A stretch of 64,000 nt of DNA. Origin: an uncultured Alphaproteobacteria bacterium (GTDB lineage Bacteria; Pseudomonadota; Alphaproteobacteria; HIMB59; GCA-002718135). Positions 24,587-35,041 of the stretch are shown one piece after another. The notes beneath the pieces are model-generated. The model was not told where the DNA came from and searched no databases. It saw nothing but the letters and a program-made list of their open reading frames with translations. Every line of letters starts with the position of its first letter. Position 1 is the first letter of the stretch. The translations under genes and the position numbers were made by a program. The stretch is taken from the NCBI GenBank assembly GCA_902560675.1, contig CACEMP010000001.1:1-64000 (forward strand). Reading direction: 5' to 3'.

Positions 24587-26137
24587 ATGAAAAACTATCC
24601 AATCTGGAAATCATTTATAGTTATTTTACTTGTCTTACTTGGGGTTATATTTTCAATACCCTCCATTATATATGATAATGAAACAGATAATTGGTTTCTT
24701 AAAAATAAAATAAATTTAGGATTAGATCTACAGGGTGGTTCATACCTATTATTAGAAGTTCAGTTAGATGTTCTTTATTCTGAAGAGCTAGAAAATTTTA
24801 GTGATAGTATACGTTTAATTGCTAGAGAAAATCAAACTAAAATAAATCAAATTAAATTAGATAACGAAAAAATTATAATAATATTTGAAAATAAAAATAA
24901 TATAAGTGAAATTAGAGATAGTTTTTTTCAATTATATAGAGGAGTATCTTTAAAAACTAATGATAATCAATTAACTATAGAATTAGATGAAATTTATAAG
25001 AAAGATATTCAAGATTCTGCTATTAAACAATCTCTCGAAATTGTTAGAAAAAGAATTGATGAATCAGGAACTAGAGAACCATTAATCCAAAGATCAGGTA
25101 AAAAAAGAATATTGCTTCAACTACCAGGTGTTAAAGATCCTGAAAGAATTAAAGAACTTCTTGGAAAAACTGCTAAATTAACTTTTCATTTAGTTGATGA
25201 TAATAATTCTGAGGCTCTAATTGCTAACATTGAACCATTTGGCAAAATGATTGTTTCCGATATTTATAATGATAATACTAAATATCTTTTAGATAAAAGA
25301 GCACTAGTTGGCGGAGAAAATTTAGTTGATGCTAAGGGTTCTTTTGATCAAACTGAGGGACATGCAGTATCTTTTAGATTTGATACAGAGGGTGCTCAAA
25401 AGTTTGGGAAAATAACATCAAATAATGTTGGAAAACGACTTGCTGTAGTATTAGACGGTGTAGTGATTACGGCTCCAAGAATAAATAGTGCAATAACAGG
25501 TGGATCAGGTATAATTACAGGTAATTTTAATGCTCAGGAAGCTTCTGATTTAGCTGTACTATTAAGAGCTGGGGCATTGCCTGCTCCTTTAGAAATTGTT
25601 GAAGAGCGTTCAGTTGGAGCTGGTTTAGGTGCAGACTCAATTGCTGCAGGAAAAATTGCAGCTTTTATTGGTATGCTATTAGTTTGTATATTTATGATAC
25701 TAATTTATGGTACTTTTGGAGCATTAGCCAATATTTCACTTATAGCTAATCTATTTATTATCATTTCATTATTAGGCACAATTGGTGCTACATTAACATT
25801 GCCTGGAATTGCTGGAATAGTATTGACAATTGGAATGGCCGTTGATGCCAATGTTTTAATCTTTGAAAGAATTAAGGAGGAAAGTCTCAAAAATACGAAA
25901 GTTTTTATTATAGTAAAGAATGGATTTGAAAGAGCTATGTCTACAATTTTGGATGCTAATATCACTACATTAATAGCAGCGGTATTATTATTTGCATTTG
26001 GATCAGGTCCTATAAGAGGTTTTTCAATAACTCTTTCCTTAGGAGTAATAGCATCTATGTTTACTGCGTTAATGCTAACAAATTTTTTAGTCTACATGTA
26101 TTTAAGTGTAAAAGCTAAAAAGGAGATAAACTTATAG
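24587..26137 (+). CDS. secD: protein translocase subunit SecD
   Basis: SecD with SecF uses the proton gradient to complete protein export through SecYEG. The 516-residue product has the N-terminal helix, the D1 motif LGLDLQGGSYLLLE near residues 44-57 and a large periplasmic domain. The C-terminal six-helix bundle carries GMAVDANVLIFERIKEE (D4/D5 motif). It is shorter than E. coli SecD (about 615), as many alphaproteobacterial versions are. It is separated from secF by one base. Confidence 0.97.
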   Translation: MKNYPIWKSFIVILLVLLGVIFSIPSIIYDNETDNWFLKNKINLGLDLQGGSYLLLEVQLDVLYSEELENFSDSIRLIARENQTKINQIKLDNEKIIIIFENKNNISEIRDSFFQLYRGVSLKTNDNQLTIELDEIYKKDIQDSAIKQSLEIVRKRIDESGTREPLIQRSGKKRILLQLPGVKDPERIKELLGKTAKLTFHLVDDNNSEALIANIEPFGKMIVSDIYNDNTKYLLDKRALVGGENLVDAKGSFDQTEGHAVSFRFDTEGAQKFGKITSNNVGKRLAVVLDGVVITAPRINSAITGGSGIITGNFNAQEASDLAVLLRAGALPAPLEIVEERSVGAGLGADSIAAGKIAAFIGMLLVCIFMILIYGTFGALANISLIANLFIIISLLGTIGATLTLPGIAGIVLTIGMAVDANVLIFERIKEESLKNTKVFIIVKNGFERAMSTILDANITTLIAAVLLFAFGSGPIRGFSITLSLGVIASMFTALMLTNFLVYMYLSVKAKKEINL

Positions 26138-26138
26138 T

Positions 26139-27038
26139 ATGTTTGGTCTAAATAAAATTATTCCCGTTGAACCAAATATTAATTTTTTAATTTTAAGAAA
26201 AAAATTTTTATATTTATCAGTAATTGCTATAATAATTTCTATTTTTTTGCTATTTTTTAAAGGCCTTAATTTAGGTATTGACTTTAAAGGGGGCACATTA
26301 ATTGAAGTTAGTACAAAAAATACCTCAATTGGTGAATTAAGAGATATTTTATCAACAAATTACAATGATGTTTCCTTACAAGAATTTGGAAGTTCCGATA
26401 TTATTTTAATAAGATTGCAAAATAAAAGTAATCAAGAAAGTATTGAGACAGTTAATGATGTTAAGAGTTTAATTGAAGATAATGTAATTGAATTTAGAAG
26501 ATCTGAATTTGTAGGACCTACTATTAGTTCTGAATTACTTTATAGGGGATTTCAAGCCGTATCTTTTGCACTTATAGCAATATTAATTTATATTTGGTTA
26601 AGATTCGAATGGCAATTTGGGTTTGGAGCTGTTGTTGCGCTTACTCATGATGTACTATTTACACTTGGTTTATTATCAATCTTAAATATTGAATTTTCCC
26701 TAGCTACTATAGCTGCCATCTTAACTATTGCTGGTTATTCCATTAATGATACAGTTGTTATTTTTGATAGGGTGAGAGAAAATTTGAGAAAATATAAAAA
26801 AATGGAATTAATAGATTTGTTTAATCTTTCCGTAAATAATACTTTATCAAGAACAATTATGACAAGTTTAACAACATTATTAGCTTTATTCTCACTTTTT
26901 ATTTTTGGTGGAGAAGTTATAAGACCGTTTGCTTTAACTATGATTATAGGTGTGGTAATAGGAACATATTCATCTGTTTTTATTGCGGTCCCAACTTTAT
27001 TAATTTTTAAGTTTAGACCGCAAGATGAAGAAGATTAA
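26139..27038 (+). CDS. secF: protein translocase subunit SecF
   Basis: This is the 299-residue partner of SecD. Family motifs seen are GLNLGIDFKGGTLIEV after the first helix, EFVGPTISSELL, and GYSINDTVVIFDRVRENLRK in the C-terminal bundle. It ends in a 4 bp convergent overlap with the superoxide dismutase gene, so there is no room for a separate terminator between them. Confidence 0.97.
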   Translation: MFGLNKIIPVEPNINFLILRKKFLYLSVIAIIISIFLLFFKGLNLGIDFKGGTLIEVSTKNTSIGELRDILSTNYNDVSLQEFGSSDIILIRLQNKSNQESIETVNDVKSLIEDNVIEFRRSEFVGPTISSELLYRGFQAVSFALIAILIYIWLRFEWQFGFGAVVALTHDVLFTLGLLSILNIEFSLATIAAILTIAGYSINDTVVIFDRVRENLRKYKKMELIDLFNLSVNNTLSRTIMTSLTTLLALFSLFIFGGEVIRPFALTMIIGVVIGTYSSVFIAVPTLLIFKFRPQDEED

Positions 27039-27631
27039 GCTTTATTAAGATTTTCTGTAACTTTTTCCCAATTAACTAAATTGTCAATAAATGCCTTTAA
27101 ATAATCAGGTCTTCTATTTCTATAATCAACATAGTACGAGTGTTCCCAAACATCGCATCCAAGTAGAGGGGTATGACCGTGAACAATGGGATTTTCTCCA
27201 TTGGGTGTTTTGGTAATTTCTAATTTTCCATTATTAAGAACTAACCAGCACCAACCTGATCCAAATTGTCCAATACCTGCGTTTATAAAATCTTCTTTCA
27301 TTTTTTCTACAGATCCAATATCTGAAATTATCTTATTTTCGAGCTCTGAGGGGATTTTTCCATCTGGATTATTTTTCATTACTTCCCAAAAATGAACATG
27401 ATTTATATGTTGTGCTACATTGTTAAATACTGGAGCATTTTTTTGATAAGAGTTGATTATTATATCATTAACATTATCATCTGAGATATTTTGTTCTTTA
27501 ATAAATTTATTTCCATTAGTAATGTAAGCCATATGATGCTTATCATGATGCAACTCTAAAGTTTCAGCCGACATATACGGCATTAGAGCATCTTTACTGT
27601 AGGGTAGATCTGGTAACTCTAGATTTATCAT
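27035..27631 (-). CDS. sodB: iron-type superoxide dismutase
   Basis: This 198-residue Fe/Mn superoxide dismutase has metal ligands at His28, His78, Asp160 and His164. They lie in LELHHDKHH, HINHVHFWE and DVWEHSYYVDY. The NVAQHINHVHFW segment places the glutamine in the position usual for the Fe type, though metal use cannot be proved from sequence. No signal peptide is present, so it is cytoplasmic. It is transcribed after uvrA with 15 bases between, so the two may share a message. Confidence 0.94.
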   Translation of the reverse strand: MINLELPDLPYSKDALMPYMSAETLELHHDKHHMAYITNGNKFIKEQNISDDNVNDIIINSYQKNAPVFNNVAQHINHVHFWEVMKNNPDGKIPSELENKIISDIGSVEKMKEDFINAGIGQFGSGWCWLVLNNGKLEITKTPNGENPIVHGHTPLLGCDVWEHSYYVDYRNRRPDYLKAFIDNLVNWEKVTENLNKA

Positions 27632-27646
27632 TTTATTTCCTTTGAT

Positions 27647-30451
27647 TTATAAAATTTTTTTTAAAAATTCACCTGTATAGCTTTTTTTATTATTTGCAAT
27701 ATCTTCAGGCGTTCCTGTTCCAACAATTTGCCCACCATTAACGCCTCCTAGTGGGCCAAGATCAATTATGTGATCAGCTGTTTTAATAACATCAAGATTG
27801 TGTTCAATAACAATTACTGTATTTCCTTCATCAACTAGTGTATGAAGAATTTTAAGTAATTTTTTCACATCATCAAAATGAAGACCAGTTGTTGGTTCAT
27901 CAAGAATATATAATGTTTTTCCTGTAGATCTTTTTGATAATTCTTTTGATAATTTTATTCGCTGCGCTTCACCACCCGATAAAGTAGTAGCAGATTGACC
28001 TATTTTTATATAATCTAATCCTACATCCATTAGAGTTTGTAGTTTTTGTTTTATTGCAGGAATTTTATCAAAAAATTTATAACCTTCCTCAACAGTCATT
28101 TCTAAAACATCTGATATAGATTTATCCTTATATTTTACTTCTAAAGTTTCTCTGTTGTATCTTTTGCCTTTGCAAATATCACACTCGACATAGACATCGG
28201 CTAAAAAATGCATTTCTATTTTTTTTACCCCATCACCTTCGCATGATTCACATCTACCGCCTTTAACATTAAAAGAAAAACGACCTGGTTTATAGCCTCT
28301 AGCACTTGATTCATTTAAGTTTGCAAACCAATCTCTAATTGGAGTAAAGCACCCTGTATATGTTGCTGGATTTGATCTTGGCGTTCTTCCAATAGGAGAT
28401 TGATCAATATCAATTACTTTATCAATATGATTAATACCTTTAAAGTTAAAACGACTTTCATCTTTATTTAAAGATTTATTAAAATACTCATCTAACCTTT
28501 GATACAATGTATCAATAATTAATGAAGATTTACCACTGCCGGATACACCTGTGACAGAAATAAAATTACCTAAAGGTAAGGTTATATTAAGATTATCTAA
28601 ATTATTTGTTTTTATTTTGTTAAGTTTAAAAACTTTATTTTTATTGAATTTTCTTCTATTTTTTGGAACCTCTATTTCTAGGGATTTATTTAAATATTTT
28701 GCTGTTAAACTTTTATTATTTTTTAATATTTTTTTAAGACCTCCCTCGGCAATTATGTGACCTCCATTAATGCCCGCCTTAACACCAATATCAATTATAT
28801 GATCAGATTGTCTAATTGCATCCTCATCATGTTCTACTACAATAACTGTATTTCCTAAATCTCTTAATCTAAATAAAGTTTCAATTAGTTGCTGATTATC
28901 TTTTTGATGTAATCCAATAGATGGTTCATCCAAAACATATAAAACTCCTGTTAAACCTGAACCAATCTGACTAGCTAATCTAATTCTTTGACTTTCACCT
29001 CCAGATAAAGTTTTACTAGCTCTTGCCAAAGATAAATAATCTAAACCAACTCTATTTAAAAAAACTAATCTATCTTTTATTTCTTTAATTACTCCCTCAG
29101 CAATTTTTTTATTATTTTTATCAAGTTTGCTTTCAAGTGATGAAAACCAGTCTAAACATTCGCTAATTGATTTTTTAGTAATATTACCAATATGATTTTC
29201 ATCAATTTTTACAGCCAAAGCTTTCTCATTAAGACGATAACCATTACAAACTTCACAATCTCTCTCTGATAAATATTTTTCTAACTCATATTGAAGCCAC
29301 CATCTCTCAGTTTCCTCATATTTTCGATCAATAAAATTTATTATTCCTTCAAAATCATATAAAAAATTTAGTTCACTACTTTCATCTCCATAAAGAATTA
29401 TATTTCTAACCTTTTTTGGAATTTCACTCCATGGAATATTTTTCTTTACTTTAAATTGTTTTAAAATTTTATCTATTGTTTCAACAAAATATTTTTTTTG
29501 GTAACCAAATACTTTTGTTTCCCAAGGTTTAATAGCTCCATCAGAAATTGATCTAGTTTCATCAGGTACAATCTTATATTCATCAAAATATTTTTCAACT
29601 CCTAGTCCGTCACATTCGGAGCAAGCACCTTGTGGAGCATTAAAACTAAACAATCTAGGTTCAATTTCTTCAATACTAAATCCAGATACAGGACATGCAA
29701 ATTTTGATGAGAATATGGATATTTTATTTGTATCTAAATTTTCTAAATATAATAAACCATCGGATAGTGTTAACGCAACTTCTATACTTTCACTCAATCT
29801 TTGTTGGATATTTTTTTTTACAACAAGTCGATCAATCACAACATCAATATTGTGTTTAAAATTTTTTTTAAGTGAAGGCACTTCATCAATATCATAGACA
29901 ACATTATCCACTTTAAGACGTTGATAACCTCTTTTTTTTAAATCCTCTATTTCTTTTCGATATTCACCTTTTCGATCTCTAACTATTGGAGATAAAATAT
30001 AAATTCTCTTATCAATATTATTTTTAATTATGAGATCAGTCATTTCACTTACTGATTGGGATTTAATTGGCTTGCCTGTAGTTGGAGAGTATGGAATCCC
30101 AACTCTAGCATATAGCACTCTTAGGTAATCGTAGATTTCCGTTACAGTTCCTACAGTACTTCTTGGATTTTTTTGTGTAGTTTTTTGTTCTATAGAAATC
30201 GCTGGTGATAAACCGTCAATACTATCTACATCAGGTTTATTCATCATTTGAAGAAATTGTCTTGCATATGCAGAGAGACTTTCAACATATTTTCTTTGTC
30301 CCTCAGAATAAATTGTATCAAATGCTAATGTCGATTTTCCTGAGCCACTTACACCTGTTATTACTACAAGTTTATTCTTTGGTATTTCTAAGTTGATATT
30401 TTTAAGATTGTGCTCTCTTGCGCCTTTTATAACAATTTTATCTAAATTCAT
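27647..30451 (-). CDS. uvrA: excinuclease ABC subunit A
   Basis: UvrA is the damage-recognition ATPase of nucleotide excision repair. The 934-residue product has two ABC ATPase modules with Walker [14 protein letters not shown] near residue 31 and [13 protein letters not shown] in the second half. It also has signature motifs [18 protein letters not shown] and [15 protein letters not shown]. Zinc-binding cysteine pairs lie at CPVSGF/CSECDG, at CEVC, and at CESCEG/CDICKG. It is divergent from ssb, as in E. coli, where the shared region holds an SOS operator. Confidence 0.97.
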   Translation of the reverse strand: MNLDKIVIKGAREHNLKNINLEIPKNKLVVITGVSGSGKSTLAFDTIYSEGQRKYVESLSAYARQFLQMMNKPDVDSIDGLSPAISIEQKTTQKNPRSTVGTVTEIYDYLRVLYARVGIPYSPTTGKPIKSQSVSEMTDLIIKNNIDKRIYILSPIVRDRKGEYRKEIEDLKKRGYQRLKVDNVVYDIDEVPSLKKNFKHNIDVVIDRLVVKKNIQQRLSESIEVALTLSDGLLYLENLDTNKISIFSSKFACPVSGFSIEEIEPRLFSFNAPQGACSECDGLGVEKYFDEYKIVPDETRSISDGAIKPWETKVFGYQKKYFVETIDKILKQFKVKKNIPWSEIPKKVRNIILYGDESSELNFLYDFEGIINFIDRKYEETERWWLQYELEKYLSERDCEVCNGYRLNEKALAVKIDENHIGNITKKSISECLDWFSSLESKLDKNNKKIAEGVIKEIKDRLVFLNRVGLDYLSLARASKTLSGGESQRIRLASQIGSGLTGVLYVLDEPSIGLHQKDNQQLIETLFRLRDLGNTVIVVEHDEDAIRQSDHIIDIGVKAGINGGHIIAEGGLKKILKNNKSLTAKYLNKSLEIEVPKNRRKFNKNKVFKLNKIKTNNLDNLNITLPLGNFISVTGVSGSGKSSLIIDTLYQRLDEYFNKSLNKDESRFNFKGINHIDKVIDIDQSPIGRTPRSNPATYTGCFTPIRDWFANLNESSARGYKPGRFSFNVKGGRCESCEGDGVKKIEMHFLADVYVECDICKGKRYNRETLEVKYKDKSISDVLEMTVEEGYKFFDKIPAIKQKLQTLMDVGLDYIKIGQSATTLSGGEAQRIKLSKELSKRSTGKTLYILDEPTTGLHFDDVKKLLKILHTLVDEGNTVIVIEHNLDVIKTADHIIDLGPLGGVNGGQIVGTGTPEDIANNKKSYTGEFLKKIL

Positions 30452-30461
30452 GAATATTAGT

Positions 30462-30474
30462 GTTATCTAATAAC
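30462..30474. promoter_or_regulatory. palindrome between uvrA and ssb, candidate operator
   Basis: GTTAT-CTA-ATAAC is a perfect 5+5 inverted repeat with a 3-base spacer, centred in the short uvrA/ssb gap. Divergent uvrA and ssb share an SOS box in other bacteria. This sequence does not match the direct-repeat GTTC-N7-GTTC box of alphaproteobacterial LexA. It may be a different operator or a chance palindrome in AT-rich DNA. Confidence 0.3.
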
Positions 30475-30508
30475 TTTAATATGTTATATGGATATATATA
30501 GAATTCTT

Positions 30509-30982
30509 ATGGTTGGTAGTGTTAATAAAACAATTTTATTAGGAAACTTGGGAAGAGATCCTGAAATTAGGTCTATGCAGTCTGGAGCTAAAATGGCTTC
30601 ATTTTCAATTGCAACTTCAAAAAGGTGGAAAGATAGAAACACACAGGAACAAAAAGAAAAAACTTCTTGGCATAACATAGTAGTATTTGGAGACGGTTTA
30701 GTTGACATAGTAGAAAAATATGTAAAAAAAGGCTCTAAAATTTATATTGAAGGGGAGCTTCAAACAAGGAAATGGCAAGATAAAGATGGAAATGATAGAT
30801 ACACTACAGAGGTCATTTTACAGGGATATAATTGCAATTTAACCCTCTTAGACAGTAGAAATAATAATACTCAGGTATCAGATAATTCTCAAGAAATGGA
30901 TCAATCTAAGCCAATTGAAGACAATTCCTTTGGAAATCAATCAGGTGATTCTGATGATTTAGATGAAGATATTCCTTTTTAA
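30509..30982 (+). CDS. ssb: single-stranded DNA-binding protein
   Basis: SSB coats single-stranded DNA during replication and repair. The OB-fold begins MVGSVNKTILLGNLGRDPEIR, the classic N-terminus. That is why I prefer the ATG at 30509 (157 aa) to the one at 30488. A low-complexity Asn/Ser/Asp linker follows, then the acidic protein-interaction tail DDLDEDIPF. It is divergent from uvrA and upstream of gyrA. Confidence 0.95.
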   Translation: MVGSVNKTILLGNLGRDPEIRSMQSGAKMASFSIATSKRWKDRNTQEQKEKTSWHNIVVFGDGLVDIVEKYVKKGSKIYIEGELQTRKWQDKDGNDRYTTEVILQGYNCNLTLLDSRNNNTQVSDNSQEMDQSKPIEDNSFGNQSGDSDDLDEDIPF

Positions 30983-31057
30983 GTTTTTACATTAAATATT
31001 ATTATTTAATTACTGAAAAATATAGTTTTTTTTATATAGTTTAACTATTTATTTATA

Positions 31058-31086
31058 TTGGTTTAAATTGTGCTTTTTGATATAAA
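31058..31086 (+). promoter_or_regulatory. candidate promoter for gyrA
   Basis: TTGGTT at 31058-31063 and TATAAA at 31081-31086 are separated by 17 bases. They lie within the 142-base ssb-gyrA gap, leaving about 38 bases to the GTG start. The -35 match is weak (three of six), so this is a candidate only. The rest of the gap is AT-rich, without an obvious gene or terminator. Confidence 0.35.
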
Positions 31087-31124
31087 AAAAGCTTAATTTT
31101 TCTTAGAAAACTTGGATTTTTTTA

Positions 31125-33803
31125 GTGCCTGACGATATAGATACATCAAATAATGACAATCTAGAACCTGCTAATTTACCTTCAGTAAGTTTAGAGCAAG
31201 AAATGCAAAAATCCTACTTAGATTATGCTATGTCCGTAATAGTTAGTAGGGCACTTCCAGACTGTAGAGATGGTTTAAAGCCAGTCCATAGAAGAATATT
31301 GTACTCTATGAGTGAGTCAGGTTACAATTTTAACAAACCATATAAAAAATCTGCAAGAATAGTTGGTGATGTGATGGGTAAATATCATCCTCATGGAGAT
31401 TCAGCTATTTACAATTCTATGGTTAGAATGGCACAAGATTTTTCTATGAGATTAGAGTTAGTTGACGGTCAAGGTAATTTTGGATCTTTAGATGGAGACC
31501 CTCCCGCAGCAATGAGATACACTGAGGCACGACTTGCTAAAGTGTCTGAAAAGCTTGTTGAAGATATTGATAAAAATACTGTTACTTTTCAGTCTAATTA
31601 TGATGACACAACTAAAGAACCCTCAGTTTTACCATCACAATTTCCCAACCTTCTAGTCAATGGAGCATCAGGTATTGCCGTTGGAATGGCAACTAATATT
31701 GCTCCACATAATTTAGGAGAAGTTATAGATGCATCATTGTATTTTATTAAAAATCCTAATTGCACTGTATCAGATCTTCAAAAATATATTTTTGGTCCAG
31801 ATTTTCCAACTGGCGGTCAGATAATTGGTAAAAAAGGTATTTCTGAGACTTTTGAAACTGGAAAAGGTGGCTGTGTAGTAAGATCAAAGACTAGTATTGA
31901 GAATTTTAAGAAAGATAGAGAGGCAATAATTCTTCATCAAATACCCTACCAAGTTAATAAATCAAAATTACTAGAAAGAATTGCAGAAATTGTAAAAAAT
32001 GGAACTGTAGAAGGTATATCAGATTTAAGAGATGAGTCAGATAGAAATGGAGTTAGAGTAGTAATTGAGTTAAAAAAAGATGTAGATTCTAATATTATAC
32101 TAAACCAATTATACAAACATACACTTATCCAAACAACATTTAATTCTAATATGCTTGCTCTAAACAAGGGTAAGCCTGAACAAATGAATTTAAAGGAAAT
32201 TTTATCTTCATTTTTAGAATTTAGAGAAGAAGTAATTACTAAAAAAACTTTATACGACCTTAATAGAGCTAGAGAAAAAGCTCATATTTTAGTAGGGTTA
32301 GTTGTTACTAATGAGCATATTGATGAAATTATAGAACTAATAAAAAGTTCAAAAGATACAAAAGAAGCAAAGGATAAATTAATTAAAAAAAAATGGAAAG
32401 TATCTAAACAAAATCTTAATTTTATTAAATTAGTTGATGATGATACTGTAGAGTTAAAAAACAACACTTTCAATTTTTCTGATGCACAGGCTAAAGCTAT
32501 TTTAGAATTAAGACTACAAAAATTAACTGCTTTAGAAAGAGAAGATATACAAAAAGACTTAGAAAGTTTAATTTTAGAGATTAAAAATTACTTATCTATA
32601 CTTAATTCAAGGGATATTCTTCTAAAAGAAATAGAAAATGAATTAACTGAAATAAAAAAAGAATTTGCAACTGAAAGACGCAGTGAAATTATTGATCAAG
32701 AATATGAGCAAGTAGATGATTTAAGGTATATTCAACAAGAAGATATAGTTTTAACCATTTCTAATAATGGATACATAAAAAGATCATTATTATCTAATTA
32801 TCGTTCTCAAAATAGAGGGGGTAAAGGTAAAACTGGTATGTCAACAAGAGAAGAAGATTTTGTTAAAGAAATTCACTTTGCAGATACTCATACTAAACTT
32901 TTGGTCTTTTCATCATTAGGTAAAGTTTATTCACTCAAATCCCACGATGTTCCTGAAGCCAGTCTAAAGGCTAGGGGAAAGCCAATAGTAAATTTACTAC
33001 CGTTTAAATCGTCTGAAAAGATTTCTACTTTCCTTCCATTACCTCTGGATGAAAATCAATGGGATAAGTTCTTTGTTATTTTTGCAACAAAAAATGGAAT
33101 GGTAAGAAAAAATAAACTAATCGATGTTGCAAAGAGTGGAAAAAGAGAATTGAGGGACTCAGGAAAAGTATCAATTAAGCTTGATGAAAAAGATGAATTA
33201 ATTGGTGTTAAGCTTTGTACTATAGATGATGATATTTTGCTTTCTTCATCAAATGGAAAATGTTTACGTTTTCCAGTTGAAAAATTAAGATTATTTTCTG
33301 GTTTAAATTCATCAGGTGTAAGGGGTATAAAATTAGATAAGGGTAATAAAATTATATCTTTAGCAATTTTAAAACATTCAGTAATTGATATGAACATTCG
33401 TCAAGAATACTTAAGAGCAGCATCTGAAAGTAGAAAAGAAACTTCATCACTTAAAAATGGATTTGAAGAATTAAATAATAATGAGGAATTTCTTTTAGCT
33501 ATAACATCAAAGGGTTTTGGAAAAAGATCATCCGCTTATGAATATAGAATTTCAAACAGAGGAGGAAAGGGTATAACTGGAATAATGACATCTGAAAAAA
33601 ATGGTGAAGTTGTTGATTGTTTTGTTGTTCAGGACAATGATGAAATTATTCTTGTTAGTGATAAGGGTCAAATAATTAGAGTTAATGTAAACCAAATTAG
33701 AATAGCTGGAAGATCCACAAAAGGTGTAAGTATTTTTAAGATTCCTGAAAGTGATAGAATTGTTTCTGTTTCTAGAATACAAGAATTTGAAAATGATGAA
33801 TAA
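31125..33803 (+). CDS. gyrA: DNA gyrase subunit A
   Basis: GyrA is the DNA-cleaving subunit of gyrase. The 892-residue product starts with GTG. The winged-helix catalytic tyrosine is Tyr132 in [10 protein letters not shown]. The C-terminal wrapping domain carries the GyrA-box-like segment [11 protein letters not shown]. In the quinolone-resistance region, [13 protein letters not shown] has Asn97 where E. coli has Asp87; Ser93 (E. coli Ser83) is retained. It overlaps coaD at its 3' end. Co-transcription with coaD is likely. Confidence 0.97.
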   Translation: MPDDIDTSNNDNLEPANLPSVSLEQEMQKSYLDYAMSVIVSRALPDCRDGLKPVHRRILYSMSESGYNFNKPYKKSARIVGDVMGKYHPHGDSAIYNSMVRMAQDFSMRLELVDGQGNFGSLDGDPPAAMRYTEARLAKVSEKLVEDIDKNTVTFQSNYDDTTKEPSVLPSQFPNLLVNGASGIAVGMATNIAPHNLGEVIDASLYFIKNPNCTVSDLQKYIFGPDFPTGGQIIGKKGISETFETGKGGCVVRSKTSIENFKKDREAIILHQIPYQVNKSKLLERIAEIVKNGTVEGISDLRDESDRNGVRVVIELKKDVDSNIILNQLYKHTLIQTTFNSNMLALNKGKPEQMNLKEILSSFLEFREEVITKKTLYDLNRAREKAHILVGLVVTNEHIDEIIELIKSSKDTKEAKDKLIKKKWKVSKQNLNFIKLVDDDTVELKNNTFNFSDAQAKAILELRLQKLTALEREDIQKDLESLILEIKNYLSILNSRDILLKEIENELTEIKKEFATERRSEIIDQEYEQVDDLRYIQQEDIVLTISNNGYIKRSLLSNYRSQNRGGKGKTGMSTREEDFVKEIHFADTHTKLLVFSSLGKVYSLKSHDVPEASLKARGKPIVNLLPFKSSEKISTFLPLPLDENQWDKFFVIFATKNGMVRKNKLIDVAKSGKRELRDSGKVSIKLDEKDELIGVKLCTIDDDILLSSSNGKCLRFPVEKLRLFSGLNSSGVRGIKLDKGNKIISLAILKHSVIDMNIRQEYLRAASESRKETSSLKNGFEELNNNEEFLLAITSKGFGKRSSAYEYRISNRGGKGITGIMTSEKNGEVVDCFVVQDNDEIILVSDKGQIIRVNVNQIRIAGRSTKGVSIFKIPESDRIVSVSRIQEFENDE

Positions 33804-34287
33804 AATTGGAATATATCCAGGCACTTTTGACCCCATGACTGCAGGTCATATGGACATAATTAAAAGATCATTAAGAATAGTAGATAATTTAGTAATAGCA
33901 GTTGCTAACAATATTAATAAAGATTCATTGTTTAGTGTTGAAGAAAGAATTAATATCATCAAAAGTGATATTAGTAATCTAAATGAATTTAATTCAAAAA
34001 TTAATGTAATGGAATTATCAGGATTGCTTACAACATTTGCTAAAGATCAAAATGCCACATGTATAATACGTGGTTTAAGAGCAGTATCAGATTTTGAGTA
34101 CGAATTTCAAATGACAGGTATGAACTACCAACTTAATCCTGATATTGAGACAATATTTCTTATGACTTCTGAAAAAAACTCATTCATTTCATCAAATTTT
34201 GTTAAAGAAGTCCACAAACTAGGTGGAGATGTTTCAAAATTTGTTTCTAAAAATACTTTAGAACAACTTAATAAAAAAAACTCTTAG
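33796..34287 (+). CDS. coaD: phosphopantetheine adenylyltransferase
   Basis: CoaD performs the fourth step of coenzyme A synthesis, forming dephospho-CoA from 4'-phosphopantetheine and ATP. The product is 163 residues from the chosen start, which gives [22 protein letters not shown]. That carries the nucleotidyltransferase TxGH-like motif. [14 protein letters not shown] and the late SSNFVKEV segment are also standard. ATG 33793 directly upstream is an equal alternative. The start lies within the last codons of gyrA. Confidence 0.95.
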   Translation: MNKIGIYPGTFDPMTAGHMDIIKRSLRIVDNLVIAVANNINKDSLFSVEERINIIKSDISNLNEFNSKINVMELSGLLTTFAKDQNATCIIRGLRAVSDFEYEFQMTGMNYQLNPDIETIFLMTSEKNSFISSNFVKEVHKLGGDVSKFVSKNTLEQLNKKNS

Positions 34288-34337
34288 TTAATCACTTGCG
34301 CTTACAATATTTGAACTATATAGAATACACATTCGAT

Positions 34338-34413
<76 letters not shown>

Positions 34414-34419
34414 TCCAAA

Positions 34420-34602
34420 ATGAAAAAAACAAAAATAAAAAATATTTCATCTGGTATTGAGAAAAACTGTGATATTTTAAGAAAAAACGAAAGCATTCTT
34501 GAAGTAGTTCTTGAAGGAACTACAATAAAGATATTACTTAAGAAAAAGACTAATAAATATATTGGGTATTTTAAAGAAATGGAATTTGAGTCTGACGGTT
34601 AA
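34420..34602 (+). CDS. small hypothetical basic protein (60 aa)
   Basis: This 60-residue product is lysine-rich at the N-terminus (MKKTKIKNISSGIEKN), with a middle hydrophobic-charged alternation (SILEVVLEGTTIKILLKKK) suggestive of a small beta-sheet domain. No family is recognised. Its start lies just downstream of the tRNA-Lys CCA end and its stop overlaps the convergent YkgJ-like gene by 4 bp. The tight fit to both neighbours supports it as a real gene. Confidence 0.5.
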   Translation: MKKTKIKNISSGIEKNCDILRKNESILEVVLEGTTIKILLKKKTNKYIGYFKEMEFESDG

Positions 34603-35036
34603 TTTTTATTCCTAATATTTAATTCGTTTTCATAATCAATTTGTACTTGCTTTATAATTTCTTTCTTTGTTTTTACTTTACCTTTACCTACACCAGGGCA
34701 ATTTTTAGCAATATCGTTATTCCAAGTTTTTGTATTCATATTTTCAGGCCAAAAAGGCCAAGTTCTACATTGTATGGGTCTCGATTTATATACAGTGCAT
34801 TTGTTATCTTTCAAAAAAATGCAATTTCCATTATTTTTTTTTAGCTCCTTTAAGTGAATGAAACCATCAGTTTTTTGACAATAGTTTTTTACAAAGTTTT
34901 GTTCTGTTATTTTAAATCCATCTGACAATTTTTTAATATCTTTTTTACTTAAATAAACAAAACCATAGGCACCTCTTGAAACACAACAATTTCCAGAACC
35001 CTGGCATTCAAATCTAATACCTTTTTCAATATCCAT
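34599..35036 (-). CDS. YkgJ-family cysteine-cluster protein
   Basis: This 145-residue protein has the zinc/iron-chelate-binding cysteine pattern of the YkgJ (UPF0153) family. It has FECQGSGNCC near residues 9-18, then NCIFLKDNKCTVYKSRPIQCRTWPFWP at about 70-96, and a final NCPGVGKG. The cysteines presumably bind a metal cluster. The function of the family is not established. It reads toward the tRNA-Lys-linked small gene and lies 5 bases downstream of recG, so it may share that transcript. Confidence 0.85.
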   Translation of the reverse strand: MDIEKGIRFECQGSGNCCVSRGAYGFVYLSKKDIKKLSDGFKITEQNFVKNYCQKTDGFIHLKELKKNNGNCIFLKDNKCTVYKSRPIQCRTWPFWPENMNTKTWNNDIAKNCPGVGKGKVKTKKEIIKQVQIDYENELNIRNKN

Positions 35037-35041
35037 AACTA

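Noticed and set aside
30452-30508. Alphaproteobacterial LexA box (GTTC-N7-GTTC) between uvrA and ssb
   Set aside because: No such direct repeat is present; only a different short palindrome was found and is listed as a weak candidate.
33056-33397. 113-codon minus-strand frame inside gyrA
   Set aside because: It is an antisense shadow of the GyrA C-terminal domain, with no motif and no supporting context.
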